NCBI GenBank assembly: GCA_020081605.1
Contig: JAHREC010000013.1
Coordinates: forward strand, 992,001 to 1,056,000
DNA length: 64,000 bases
Direction: 5' to 3'
From: Albifimbria verrucaria
Lineage: Eukaryota; Ascomycota; Sordariomycetes; Hypocreales; Stachybotryaceae
Shown here: one piece after another, positions 24,201 to 35,123 of the stretch
Layout: each line of letters begins with the position of its first letter
Position numbering within the stretch: position 1 is the stretch's first letter
The notes under the pieces: generated by a model
Database searches by the model: none
Told to the model about the DNA's origin: nothing
Seen by the model: only the letters and a program-made list of their open reading frames with translations
Translations under genes and position numbers: made by a program

Positions 24201-25477
24201 CTACAACCGCTTCTGGCAAACAGTCATAAACCGAGAGTTGACTCCAGACAAAAACAAACGCTGCGTCTTGACGTCGTGCACGGTAGTGGTGGCCGTAGGT
24301 AGGAATTTGCTCTCCTTGTCCTCAATCAACTTGGTCACCTCGTACTTGGGCCTCTTGTTCTCAGGATCCGTGCTCTCAATCCTCTCAACCTTAAGCACGG
24401 TCGCAGGAGCAGTTGGTCCATGGGGGTTATGGATAGACTTGAGGGACTGGAAGACAAAGGGCAGGGCAGTGGCAATGATGTTGCCGTCGGCATCAACGGA
24501 GAGGTTGTCAAAGGAAATCTTTGGATAGACCTGGTCTATGTCAACGAATCTCCCATCCTCATATTTGAAGACTGTGATGAGGCCCTTGATCGAGTTTCCG
24601 ACGTAGTAAAGATCGTCTTTGCCTCGCGCAATGCCGTTGGGAAGTTGAATAAGCCCTTAGAAACAAGGCGGCATACGCCGGTGTCTGAACGACAATGGCC
24701 AACGGTGCCACCGCCGGTGAACATTTCGAGGTCACGGCGGATACCGACTTTGTGCGTGTGGTCGTTGGTGAAGAAGAAGTCGAGACCGTCCTTGCTGGCG
24801 GCAATGCTGTTGGGCGAGACAATGGCCTTACTGGAAATGGTCTTGACATGCTCCAGTTTACCAGATACCTTGGAAAGATCGAAGATTTCAATGGTTGAGT
24901 TGGCTCCGATGGCGTTTCCAACGGGCAACACCTCACCAGTAGTGGTATTGACAGGCGGTCGGTGGTTGACCAGCCAGAAACGCAGGTGACCATCAATCTC
25001 ACGAGCCTCCAGGTTCAGCAGGTCCAGACTTCCGGAGAAGGATTTACTGATCTCCAGCTGTCGGACGCCGAACAAGCCATCAGTGCCAGGGTTGTCGATG
25101 TCTCAGCACACTGATGTGATCGGCACCAGACCTGCCGGTATGGTTGAAGACGCTGCCACCAGGGTTCCAGTAAGCACGAGTGGTGGTATCGGAACAGGAC
25201 GCGTAGAGCTTGCGCCCAGAATGATCCAGCCACAGGTCCTCGCAAGCCTCGAGCAGTGGGTGAACTATGCGTTTGCAATCATAGGGAAGTCCTCAATAGG
25301 CTGGACTGTGCGATTGAAGGCGAGGACGACATTGACAATGTCGAACAGCCAGAGTCTGTAGATGACGGCGAAGAAAAGAAACGTTGCCGACACAACGCCC
25401 AGCTTCTCATTAGGAGACAAGCGCGCCTGGGGTTTAGGAGGCGGGCGCTTTGGCGGAGCTTTCTCTGATGGAGCCAT
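24201..25477 (-). CDS. Paraoxonase/arylesterase-like beta-propeller hydrolase
   Basis: Matches the PON/SMP-30 propeller family: calcium-dependent lactonase or arylesterase. A Lys/Pro-rich cytosolic N-terminus is followed by one membrane anchor (residues about 27-50, VVSATFLFFAVIYRLWLF). The propeller blades show EDLWLDHSGRKLYASCSD, DIDNPGTDGLFGVRQL, IVSPNSIAASKDGLDFFFTND, LPNGIARGKDDLYYVGNS and DNLSVDADGNIIAT. The N and D residues of these loops are the usual calcium ligands. The frame breaks near 25265, 25100 and 24655. The fungal relatives are usually annotated serum paraoxonase/arylesterase. The gene is convergent with regulator 2. The natural substrate is unknown. Confidence 0.8.
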
Positions 25478-27353
25478 GATGAGGCGTGGCTGGCGTTGAG
25501 ATTACGGGCTGTGGACGTTGCTCTTTCTTTCAATGGAGATACTCTTCCAACTGAATCTGTACGGAGCTAGCTAGCTAGCACTTGGCTTATCCTCAGCAGT
25601 TGTCTAGCTGAGAGCTGGCAACCGAGGTGAAGGCAACAGATATATGGGGATCAGGAGGATCAATTGATCCACGGTTGATAGGGAAAACGCCGGAGGGGCG
25701 GACCGTTCATATGCAAGGATCACGGAGAGGGGCCCAGACCATAATGTTATTTCGTCCCACAACCATTCAGAGTAACGTAATGTGGACAAGTCAGCCAAGC
25801 ATCGACGGATATAGTTTAGTCTGCCACGGAGGTGTTGTGCGCTCCAGACGAGCTGTCAGCTCGAGACACCAAAAGCTATCGAGAGGCATTGTTTGCAAGA
25901 GACCCTACAATTGATCTGGCCTCGTTGGTCAGCACATGAGGGCTCTGAATGGCAGAGTCGGTCGGCTTGCTTTCAGCTCACATGCATAGCATACATGACT
26001 GCATTCAAGACAAGTTGTTCCAACTGAAGCATCCAATAACAGGATTGATCGCCCCAGCAAAGCCATGATCAAGAGTCGAAACACGCTGACAATGCATCAA
26101 AATGCAGAATTGAGAAGAAAGAAAAAGAAAGGAAAAAATCGGCCGTTCAGCAGTTGTATTTATACCCGAGAGGCCAGACACGCATGCGTTACGCAACGGC
26201 GCCAATTGTTACACCCTGCTAAAAGGACATGAAAACCCGGCAGGCCTCAAGTCAATCAGCCCAACAGAGCTTCACCTACACGAGCTATTGAAGCCCCGTC
26301 ACGTCATCATATGCGCGTCAGATACGGCACTGAGAGAAAACCCGCGCCAATCTAGACGTCAAGCATCTCGGCCGAGATGCCGTGACAAAGCGACGCGACC
26401 GACATACGCAACTCATTTAACCATGCCACGCGTCAATTCTATCTACTGACCATTTCATCCGTTTTGTGTAGCCCGAGACCCTGGGCGATGAGGCTGAAAC
26501 CCCAAACTCGGTCGTCTCAGGAACCAACTGCGCGCGCTATTGCCTCAACCAGTCAGCACTACACGATGTCCCCAGCAAGAGAAGAAACCGCCTGCAAGTG
26601 CAAAGGAAAGAAGAGTCTTGCCAATATCGTAAGGGAAATTGTTCGGTAGTAGAGGATAGCAATAAAGCTTCAAAGCAAGAACAAGAGAGCCTGGCTGACG
26701 GCCCCAAGCCCACGACAGCCTCCTCAAGTACAGAGTAGCAACAGCTCGAAACCGAAGCTGAGCCCCCAGCCTCGGAGATGACTCGTTACGGGTTGCTTCC
26801 TACCCAAACCAACGGAAGGCAATTTCACATGTCTTGGCCCAATGTCGCTGCTGGCCTGAATCGGCAACGCTTAGGCTATAAATTCTCCTCCCAGGCTTGT
26901 CTAAGCCTCTCCATCATCCTGACCCTGCCCTCGGAGCCATCTTACTGGTGCCTTGATGGCGGGGTAGCCCCATCTCGATGCCAGGGGCTCCGTCTCGTGA
27001 AGAAGTCAGCCCAGCCCAACTAGCCTCCAGGGCTGGTGTTCTAGCACATCCGTTACGGCCCCCTTAACCGTATAAGCCCACCAGCTACGCCGTCGGATTC
27101 GCTGTAGATGGAAAAGACGTTGTCATCATGCAGGGATTGTGTGCTCACTGCGCGCCAGGGTCCAGCGCAAAATGCGGAGGTGGGCTCATGCAGCAAAAGG
27201 AATAAATCCAGAACAGTTGCAGCCTGCGCTGAGCCGCCTCGTTTTCTTTCTCTGTCGTGAATCGGGCCATCGGAGCAGACAATTGCTCGTTTTGTGTTTT
27301 CCGCTATTGAAATTCAGCTTCAGCGTGTCAATATTTCATCGTCGGCCAGCAAC
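25478..27353. other. Gene-free stretch
   Basis: Open frames are short (under 100 codons) and show no domains. No RNA gene or repeat was recognised. It separates the paraoxonase-like gene from the GPI-anchored protein gene and holds both promoters. Confidence 0.5.
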
Positions 27354-28367
27354 ATGCGCTTCTGTTTGGCTTGGTCATTAGTTGGCACTGGGGTTGTCGC
27401 CACAACTCGGTTCGTCGGCGAATTCGGCGCGCCAAAGTTTTCCCATGCGACGCTCCAAAAGTCTTCAAGTCTCCGGATGCTACCGACTCGGTTTGGACTG
27501 AGGCTCTCACGGGGTTCGAGAAACAGGCATGGAGCCTCCAAGTCAGTGTGGCGAATGATGTACCGCTCGAGGATCAGAAGTCCGGCGACGAGGTGTCGCA
27601 ACTCACCATGCTGTCTCTCATTCGAGGCAAAGTTCCGGACATTAAGGTTGAAATGTGTGTCGTCGCCTTCATAGGCCAGTTCGAGAAGCCTGAAGACGCG
27701 GAGAAAAGAGCTGCCTACCAAGCATGCGGTCTGTCTGAGAAGACGTGCAAGGAAGAACTGGAGCAGCTGGCCAAGTCCCATCCTAACTGCGACTTTGACC
27801 TGCCCAAAAGCTGCAAGGACGCGTCTGGAAGAGAATGGAAGAAATTCTCAACAAGTATGTCCACCCATAGCTCTCTTTCAAGACTATCTTCAACTAAGAG
27901 GTTTATGCAAACATTATGAAGAAGCAGCACTAACAAGTCTTGCAGAAGCTTCGACGCAAGATGACCTTCACTTCATGTCTTTTGCTAGTAAACCAACGAA
28001 GAAAGGTTCACTAGAATCTAAGCAGGCCACCTCCGCTGCCATCAATCGGCCATTCCTGGTGCTTACGTACAACTACAGCAACAATTTGGATGTCCGTAGT
28101 CCAGATGATCTGGTGAAGATGGGCTGCCTGATGGCACGACGAACTGAAGGCAGCGAGACGGAGCAGTCTAAGAGAGATGAGAAGAATAAGGCAAGTGGGA
28201 AGTATAAGGATAAGAAAAATGAGCAAAAAGGGGACTGCGCCTACGAGCGAGCCAAAATTACCCTGAAAGCCACCGTTGATCCGGGCAAGGGTGCCGCCCA
28301 CATTACCCAGGTCAGCATACTAGTCGCTGCTGCTGCGCTCTTATCCGCTGCGTTGATGGCCTTTTGA
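27354..28367 (+). CDS. Orphan secreted, probably GPI-anchored protein
   Basis: Residues 1-18 (MRFCLAWSLVGTGVVATT) look like a signal peptide. The protein ends in a small-residue site followed by a 20-residue hydrophobic tail (VSILVAAAALLSAALMAF), as in GPI-anchored surface proteins. The mature part has several Cys (FPCDAP, CGLSEKTCKEEL, HPNCDF, KSCKDA) and a Lys-rich charged segment before the tail. One frame break near 27439 is repaired by one T. A GTATGT...TTGCAG intron starting about 27854 joins KKFSTK to ASTQDDLHFM. No family was recognised. Surface location is inferred. Confidence 0.65.
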
Positions 28368-28726
28368 AGGCCTTGGTTGTATTCTGATTTACATGGTGAG
28401 CGGGCGTTTGGGGATAAAAGTGGCATGGCGACAGCGCCGAAATGACCTGACGAATTTATGATACCTACGGACATTATAGCCCGAATACACATTCGTGAAT
28501 ACATTTGGTGTATATCACGGTCTGGTACCAATCCAGAACTGAACTGTATGGTGAACTTTTAATTGATCGAGTGACAATGTCCCTTTGCCTCAAAGCAGGA
28601 GTGGCGAGTTCATTCAGCCGTTCCCCATCATGCATCTTAGATCAGGATCTTGAACATCACAATATAAGCTGCCAAGGGAAGATTATTTGAAGAACTAAAG
28701 ATTCATTCAATAGTATATATCAATTT

Positions 28727-31089
28727 TTACAAAGTCGCTGTCATATTCTGGTATCCCTCACCAATAGGAGACTGTGGGAAGCCAGACCAAGGCCCATCCT
28801 GCGGAAACTCGTCCCAACTCCACGACCTCAGCCACTCCATGGGCATCTCAACTTCTAGATCCAAATTCATGGCTTCTTCTTCGCCCTCGTGGACAGGGAC
28901 ACCTTCCCTCTCCGCCACATCCTTTAGTATCTGCCAGCAGGTTCTTGCAGTTTCCGTTGTTTTCTGGAGAACCATGTCCTCCGCCTCCTCTGGGCCTAAT
29001 CCCATCTCCAGCGCGTCAGCATGACTGAGACAGCTCGTTAGGAAGCAGTTTCCTTTAGTGTTTGTCTCTCCTGAACGAATACGTGCAAACAGCCACTCGG
29101 CCGCAGCATCCATGCTTGCACGCAAATCCGAGTTTTCTCTAGCCGACAGATAGCCAAGATTGTGTGACTCTTCACCTTTCTGATAGATCAGTTCCAGCAC
29201 AGCCGCAATGAGTGCTTGCATTCGTATGTGGCGGAAGAGTCCGGAGGCATTGATTGTTAGACGACGCGTGTCGATATCATGTTCGGGGCGCTGCTCGTGA
29301 TATCAGAACCTCTGGGCCGTGACAAGGCGGAAATATCCATGATTTTCAACGAGCTCTCAACACACATCTTCCTTGAGAAGTAGAACTTTGGATCCGTAAA
29401 CGACCTTGTGATGATCGGTTGATGTAGGGCATGAAAGCCTCGATATACAAGGATTTCTGCCATCGAAGTGTGGAATGCTGTCACCTGATGGCCGCCACGT
29501 GTAGGCTGGTTTTGCATGAAGGTAACCAGAGTTCGTGAGAGAGTTCGGCAGGCTCTCGTGAGTTCTGAATTTAAGCGCAATGTCTCGTTGTATGAGCTGC
29601 TGTTCTTAAACTCATTGGTGTGCTTGAGGAGATTCATGCGAAGCTGAAGGGACTTCAACAACTCCAACTGGACAGACATGCCTGTCGGTCGGTCTCTCCT
29701 CTGGAATTTTTCGGAACGGGAGTCTGGCTCGTCAGTGAGCTCAGCATCGTCCATGTTCGCCGGCAACGCCGTGTCGTAATCCAAGTTGGATAGTAACGAT
29801 GAGCCGCCCGCATCGAATGATGACTGTAGATTCAGCTCCAATATTGTTGCCCATAGCCTTCGGCGCATCTCGGCTCGGTAGGTGGTCATCTGCGTTAGGT
29901 GTTTGGGATCACGATGTAAGCCCATAGCCATAGCTATCCTAACCAGGCTTCCGGCGAAAGACCAGATGAGATCATGAGACACGGATGCTGTAGCCCTCGC
30001 CAGGCATAACAAACACCTGATCTGTATTCCGGCAATAGTCATGCGACCTTTCTCAGGAGGGATGATCAGCCAAAGCTGGGCTTCATGAACCCATTGTGAT
30101 GCCATAGGCCTCATACTGTATGTGTCATCATGGACCACACAGCCAAGCGCCATACATAGCTGGAGCTGAATGACAAAAGAGTCGCTAGCAGCATCAGGGT
30201 TTTGCCAGTACCGTTCATACTCGGCTCTAAAGGTGGGAATATGAACTATGCGCAAAACGCCTTCAAATGTACGGATGTAATTCTCCACGAGCTTGTCGGC
30301 TAGCTCCCTGGGAGGAATCTGCTTTCCAATGCTCAAAGATGACAGTGGTTTAAAACGATTCTCCTTGATGCGCCGCCCAAGCCTTTTGCAATTGACTAAC
30401 AACTCGCAGAGCTCATTCTTCTCGGCTGCTGCACGGTTGAACATTTTAATTTGACCCGGGAACTAACCGTGTCAGCAATGATATCATAGGAACGGCTCAG
30501 TAGAACCCTTTTGAACGAATTACTTACCAGCTCAATGCTGCTTAGCCAATGGCTTTGCCCAAAGTATCGTGTTTTTGAGACAGTGCCCCTTGTCCCTTTA
30601 ACAGGAGCAGGCGACTCCTCGTAATGCGACAAGATCTCTCCTTGGCCGATATCATGAGAAATTTCAGTCTTTGCCAACTTGTTTTCAAGCTGCCGAACCC
30701 TCGCAAGCAACGCGTCTACACTTGATGACTGTGACGCTGAGCCAGCACGACTACTCGGCTCGCTGGAGACGGAGCGAGCAAGGGTGTTTGGGAAGAAGGG
30801 GTGGACTGGAAAAGTTCATTCGGGCCAGTCAGATACTCATCCCCAGTTTCCAACTCTGACACTGAGTTAGTCGCGCCTGTAGCAGAGTGCTCTGTAGACG
30901 GGGGCTTTTGGTGCGGCTTTTGGGCTGGTGAGTAGGCGCATATGTACAGGTGGGAATCTTGGACTTTGTGCAGGGCCCACACGGAGACTCGCGATCACAC
31001 CGAATTTTTCGGCTCCGGCATTGCTCACAGGCCAGCGGAGGCCGGCGACGCTTCTTCAGAGGCCGGTTCTGGTCATTGAGGTCGGCCAT
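28727..31089 (-). CDS. Zn2Cys6 transcription factor 3 (Fungal_trans domain)
   Basis: Starting at 31089, residues about 17-45 form the zinc cluster (CEQCRSRKIRCDRESPCGPC and a final Cys in PTCTY). A coiled-coil VRQLENKLAK follows, as in dimeric Gal4-type factors. The middle homology region includes LVENYIRTFEGVLRIVHIPTF, QIRCLLCLARATAS, AMAMGLHRDP and RRRLWATILELNLQSS. One intron (GTAAGT to GGTTAG, about 30453-30522) joins SSIEL to FPGQIKMF. Frame breaks occur near 30910, 30790 and 29286 (the last one G on the plus strand). The tail is acidic and Trp-rich (possible activation region). The gene is divergent from the MFS transporter at 31729. Confidence 0.85.
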
Positions 31090-31728
31090 GATATATGTAG
31101 GTGGGCCAGAGGCGGTGGTGGTGAGAACAGGCAAGCCAGGCCAAGTGAAAACAGCGAGATTTGACAATTCTGAAACAATAGAGAAAATCCCAGTATTGAA
31201 TCAAATTATTACTATCCGATACACAGAATGCAATGATGAGTCAAAGAACATGATTGTCTGCGACTCCCGGAGTGTAACTTGCCCATTGCCCGGTGAATCC
31301 GGCAATTTGAATAAGCCGAGAATTTCTGACATCTGATTGGCCAATATGTCGAATTCACCGACCTCCGACCGGCTTCTAACTCACAGCTTCTCACACTCTT
31401 ACTAACTCCGGTTTGTTCCAAGCGATAGCCGGTTTCCATTCGTTGTGAAGCCCGTATCACGGAGTCGGTCTCGGATTCGGCTTCCCGTCGAGCCTTATTG
31501 ACTCTAAACGGAGATGAACTGCTTTGTATACCCTGTTGCGTGGTGCGATAGGTGGTCGGGGCTCCGTGGCAAGGCTGTAGTCGCGTGTATAATCCAGAAA
31601 GACGACACGGTATAAGTATGTAGTAGTCTGCAACATGATGACTTTATTGAGATACTCTTCAGCCTTATCCATTACTCCAGAGTGCCAAGTAGACTTGAGA
31701 ACTCAACACCATTCTCGCTCTTCTAAAG
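31090..31728. promoter_or_regulatory. Divergent promoter between regulator 3 and MFS transporter, with CGG array
   Basis: This 639-bp space contains four CGG triplets in strict 6-bp register (31460-31462, 31466-31468, 31472-31474, 31478-31480). Just upstream are two copies of CCGGTTT at 31408-31414 and 31429-31435, 21 bp apart. CGG is the half-site of Zn2Cys6 proteins, one of which starts 370 bp away. Binding is inferred. Confidence 0.5.
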
Positions 31729-33088
31729 ATGTCGCTCTCTGATAAAACTGCCGCTTCGGAATCAGCGACACCCGATGGTTTCGTAAAGCTCGAAAAGGCT
31801 TCTTCTTCTGCCACGGAGGATGAGCATGGCCCTGTGCCCGACGGTGGCATGCGCGCGTGGCTTGTTGCAGTTGGTGCTGCCACCGGCTTCTTCTGCACCA
31901 CCGGATATAACAGCACCTTTGGCGTTTTCCAAGCCTACTATATGTTCAATCAACTGCAAGACCACAGCTCTGATGCCATCGCATGGATCGGTTCGGTCCA
32001 GGCCTTCTTTACTATCGGCTCGGGTATCATTGTTGGTCCGTTGTTTGACAGATATGGCGGCTGGGTAAGTCCTAGTCCTTGACTACTACAACACCATACA
32101 GCGACTAACACGAGTCAAACGTTCACTAGATTATGCGTCCAGCTGCATTAGTTTTTATCTTCTCTATCATGATGACAAGCCTCTGCAAGGAATACTGGCA
32201 GTTCATGCTTGCTCAGGGCGTTCTCAGCGGCGTGAGTGCCGGCGTCGTCGCTTGTTGCACAATGGTCCCTATTGGGCAATGGTTCGATAAGAAGCGAGGC
32301 GCTGCCATGGGTCTCGCCATCTCTGGCTCGTCCATTGGTGCTGTCATACTTCCCATCGTCTTATCCAACCTGCTCACGGCAACCGACATTGGCTTTGGGT
32401 GGACCGTTCGCATTGTCGGCTTTGTCATGATGCCCTTCCTTGCATTCGCCTCTGTTGCTATCAAGTCCCGACTGCCGCCACGAAAGACAACCTTCTTCGT
32501 CTGGTATATGCTCAAGAATCCGATGTACGACTTACTGGTCGCTGGTTTCTTCTTCGCCATGATTGGCTACATGGTGCCCATGTTTCTGCTGCCAACCTAT
32601 GCCATCACCAAGGGCGTGGATGAGACCTTAGCAGGATACCTCTTAGCCATCCTCAACGGAGCTTCGTTCTTTGGTCGTGTGATTCCTGGAGTCCTCGGCG
32701 ACAAGGTTGGTCGACTGAACGTATTCGCAGTCGCCACTCTCTCTTCAGGCATTCTCGTCTTCTGCTGGCCCCTTGCCGAAACAACCTCCGTCATCATTGG
32801 CATGGCAGTCCTGTTTGGGTTCTTTGGAGGTTCAATCATGTCTGGAGCATCTGTTTCCTGCTTGAATGTACCGACAACCCCAAGAATCTCGGGTCCTACA
32901 TAGGTGTCGCCATGTCCATCGTGTCAGTATCCACATTCATCGGCCCACCTGTCAGTGGTGCCTTGTTCGACAAGTATCACAGCTTTGATCAGCTCTCGTG
33001 GTTTTGTGGCACATTGACCATTGTCGGAGCTATATTTATCACGGTAGCCAAGGCCAAATCGCGAGTTGGTTTGTTTGGCAAGATTTGA
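31729..33088 (+). CDS. MFS monocarboxylate-transporter-like protein
   Basis: This is a membrane transporter of the fungal MCT (Mch/Esbp6-like) group. The acidic cytosolic N-terminus leads to the family-typical PVPDGGMRAWLVAVGAA, then NSTFGVFQAYY and IAWIGSVQAFFTIGSG in the first segments, WFDKKRGAAMGLAISGSSIG between the first helices, ASFFGRVIPGVLGDKVGRLNV in the second half, and GSYIGVAMSIVS near the end. One intron (GTAAGT...CTAG, about 32066-32130) follows YGGW. A frame break at about 32857 is repaired by one C. The substrate may be a monocarboxylate, riboflavin or small metabolite. The adjacent regulator 3 is the likely controller. Confidence 0.85.
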
Positions 33089-33670
33089 AACTATAACGGT
33101 CAATGGAATAGACAATGTAGCATTATTTTTCCCTCCTTTTTTCTTTTTGTATCTAGACCTCATCACCTCAACTCATAGTGTAGAAATCAGAAAAGTATTG
33201 TTTTTGTCATATAAGATGAAAGAGTTGTATCCCATGCTGATATTGCATGAACTGTTCAACAAACAAGACTCGAATGAAGGGCACGAGTCATCAACAACAT
33301 ACGGATTAATATTGTCAATACATCATTATACTGCACAACCCCTGGTATTCAACCTAGTCAAGCCGGGTCAAAGGTCACATGGTGAGACTGCATTGGATTA
33401 ATCTAGAATTGCGGAATTACTGTATTGTAGGCACGGGAGGAAAAGTAAACCAATGTACAAGCCGGAAACCATCTCCTACCTAAAACGCAGCATTAAGGAC
33501 ACATTGTACACGGGCATCTGGCCCTGCTATCCTCCACGAGCAGGCCAGCGGTCTAACCGGCTGTTGCATGCCCTCACATAACACCCTTTCACGCCCAAAC
33601 CAGCTGAGTTTTCCTTTCTATAATGCGTGCTCCGGCGATGCCCTCCAGGCCTTCATCCACTTTTCATCCT
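33089..33670. other. Convergent 3' flanks, no gene
   Basis: This is the space between the MFS transporter end and the end of the PDH E2 gene on the other strand. It is AT-rich at left and no coding or RNA feature was recognised. Confidence 0.5.
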
Positions 33671-35123
33671 CTACGCGGATTTAGAGAATAAGCTCAAGGG
33701 GTTCTCGAGAGCCTTCTTGAGCTCCCGCATCCACTCAGCACCGACAGCGCCATCAACGACCTTGTGGTCGAAGCTGGCGGTCAGCCTGATCTGCTCATCC
33801 CACTCAACACCGGTGGTGCCATCCTCGTTCTCGACGGGGACGGCGACCTTCTTGGTGGTTCCGACAGCCAGGATGGCGGCCTGGGGAGGGTTGATGATGG
33901 CGGTGAACTGGTCAACAGCGGCGTTCATGCCCATGTTGGAGATGGAGATGGTGCCACCCTGGTACTCCTCGGGCTTGAGCTTGTTGTCGCGAGCCTTCTT
34001 GGCCAGCTCCTTGACGGTGTTGGAGATGGACTCGAGGCCACGGGACTCAGCGCCGGTGACGATGGGGGTGATGAGGCCAGTGGGGGTGGAGACGGCGACG
34101 GAAACGTCGACGGTCTTGAACTGGCGGATGGCATCGCCTCGCCAGCTAGCGTTGACGGAGGGACCTTCTTGCTGGCAACGGCGATGGCCTTGATGAGGAA
34201 GTCGTTGACGGAGAGCTTGTACTTGCCCTCGGAGGAGCTGTTCAGGGCCTGACGCAGCTTCAGCAGCTTGTTGACGGAGACAGAGCTGGTGACGAAGAAG
34301 TGAGGGTTGGTCTGGGTAGACTCTAGCAGGCGGGAGGCAATGGCCTTGCGCATGCCGCTGAGGGAGACGTCCTCGTAGGTGGCGCTGGGGGCAGCAACGG
34401 CAGGGCTGCTGATCAGCTTCTTGACGTCCTCCTCGGTGATCTTGCCACCCTTGCCGGTGCCCTTGACACCGTCGAGGCTGATGCCGTTCTCGCGAGCCAG
34501 GCGCTTGGCGGCGGGGACAGCGTTGGGCTCACGGTCGAGAGCGGTCTCGAGCTTGCCCTGGGAAGAGGAAGTCTCCTCGGGCTCGGGGGCGGGAGTAGGG
34601 GCGGGAGCGGGGCAGAAGACTCGGACTTCTCCTCCTTCTTGGGGGCGGGAGCGGAGGCGTCGCCGCCGGCGTCCTCGAGAGAGAACTTCTCGAAGGCGGC
34701 AAGATCGGTACCCTCCTCAACAAGGACGGCGATGGGCTGGGAAAGGAGATGTTAGTCTTGATGTGCGATGGGTGAAGAGGGAGAAGGAAGTTAGGTGAGA
34801 CGTACGCTGCCAACGGGGACGTCCTTCTCGCCAGAGTCCTTGAGGATCTTGGCAATGATACCCTCCTCCTGGAACTCAAAGTCCATCTGGGCCTTGTCCG
34901 TCTCGATCTCGACCAGAACCTCACCAGGGGCGATGGAGTCGCCGATCTTCTTCTGCCAGGAGCCGATGTTTCCGGCCTGCATGGTGGGGGACAGGGCGGG
35001 CATCTTGATGACCTGGTGGTCGGGGAAAGAAGCGTAGTAGCGGACTACGTGGGAGTTGAAGCCGTTGCGCAGGACATTGCGGGTTGGGGCGACGAGGCGC
35101 CTCCGAAGAGCGGCGCTGAGCAT
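33671..35123 (-). CDS. LAT1: Dihydrolipoamide acetyltransferase, E2 of pyruvate dehydrogenase
   Basis: This is the mitochondrial E2 core, which transfers the acetyl group from lipoamide to CoA. In order: an Arg-rich mitochondrial presequence ([16 protein letters not shown]), a lipoyl domain with the lipoylated Lys in [10 protein letters not shown], an Ala/Pro linker, an E3/E1-binding domain ([28 protein letters not shown]), and a catalytic domain ending [15 protein letters not shown], which carries the active-site His and Asp. One intron, 34737-34805, has a GTACGT donor. Breaks near 34161 (one C on the coding strand) and 34607 are probably errors because the gene is essential for PDH. GGTACGTACC lies 311 bp upstream. 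It marks the left edge of the housekeeping block. Confidence 0.93.

Noticed and set aside
12234..33088. Classical secondary-metabolite cluster
   Set aside because: No PKS, NRPS, terpene cyclase, DMATS or other scaffold gene was found in the window, so only a looser metabolic island is proposed.
32924..33166. Minus-strand open frame over the end of the MFS transporter
   Set aside because: It is the shadow of the last transporter exon, which continues after the one-base break near 32857 to the stop at 33086-33088.
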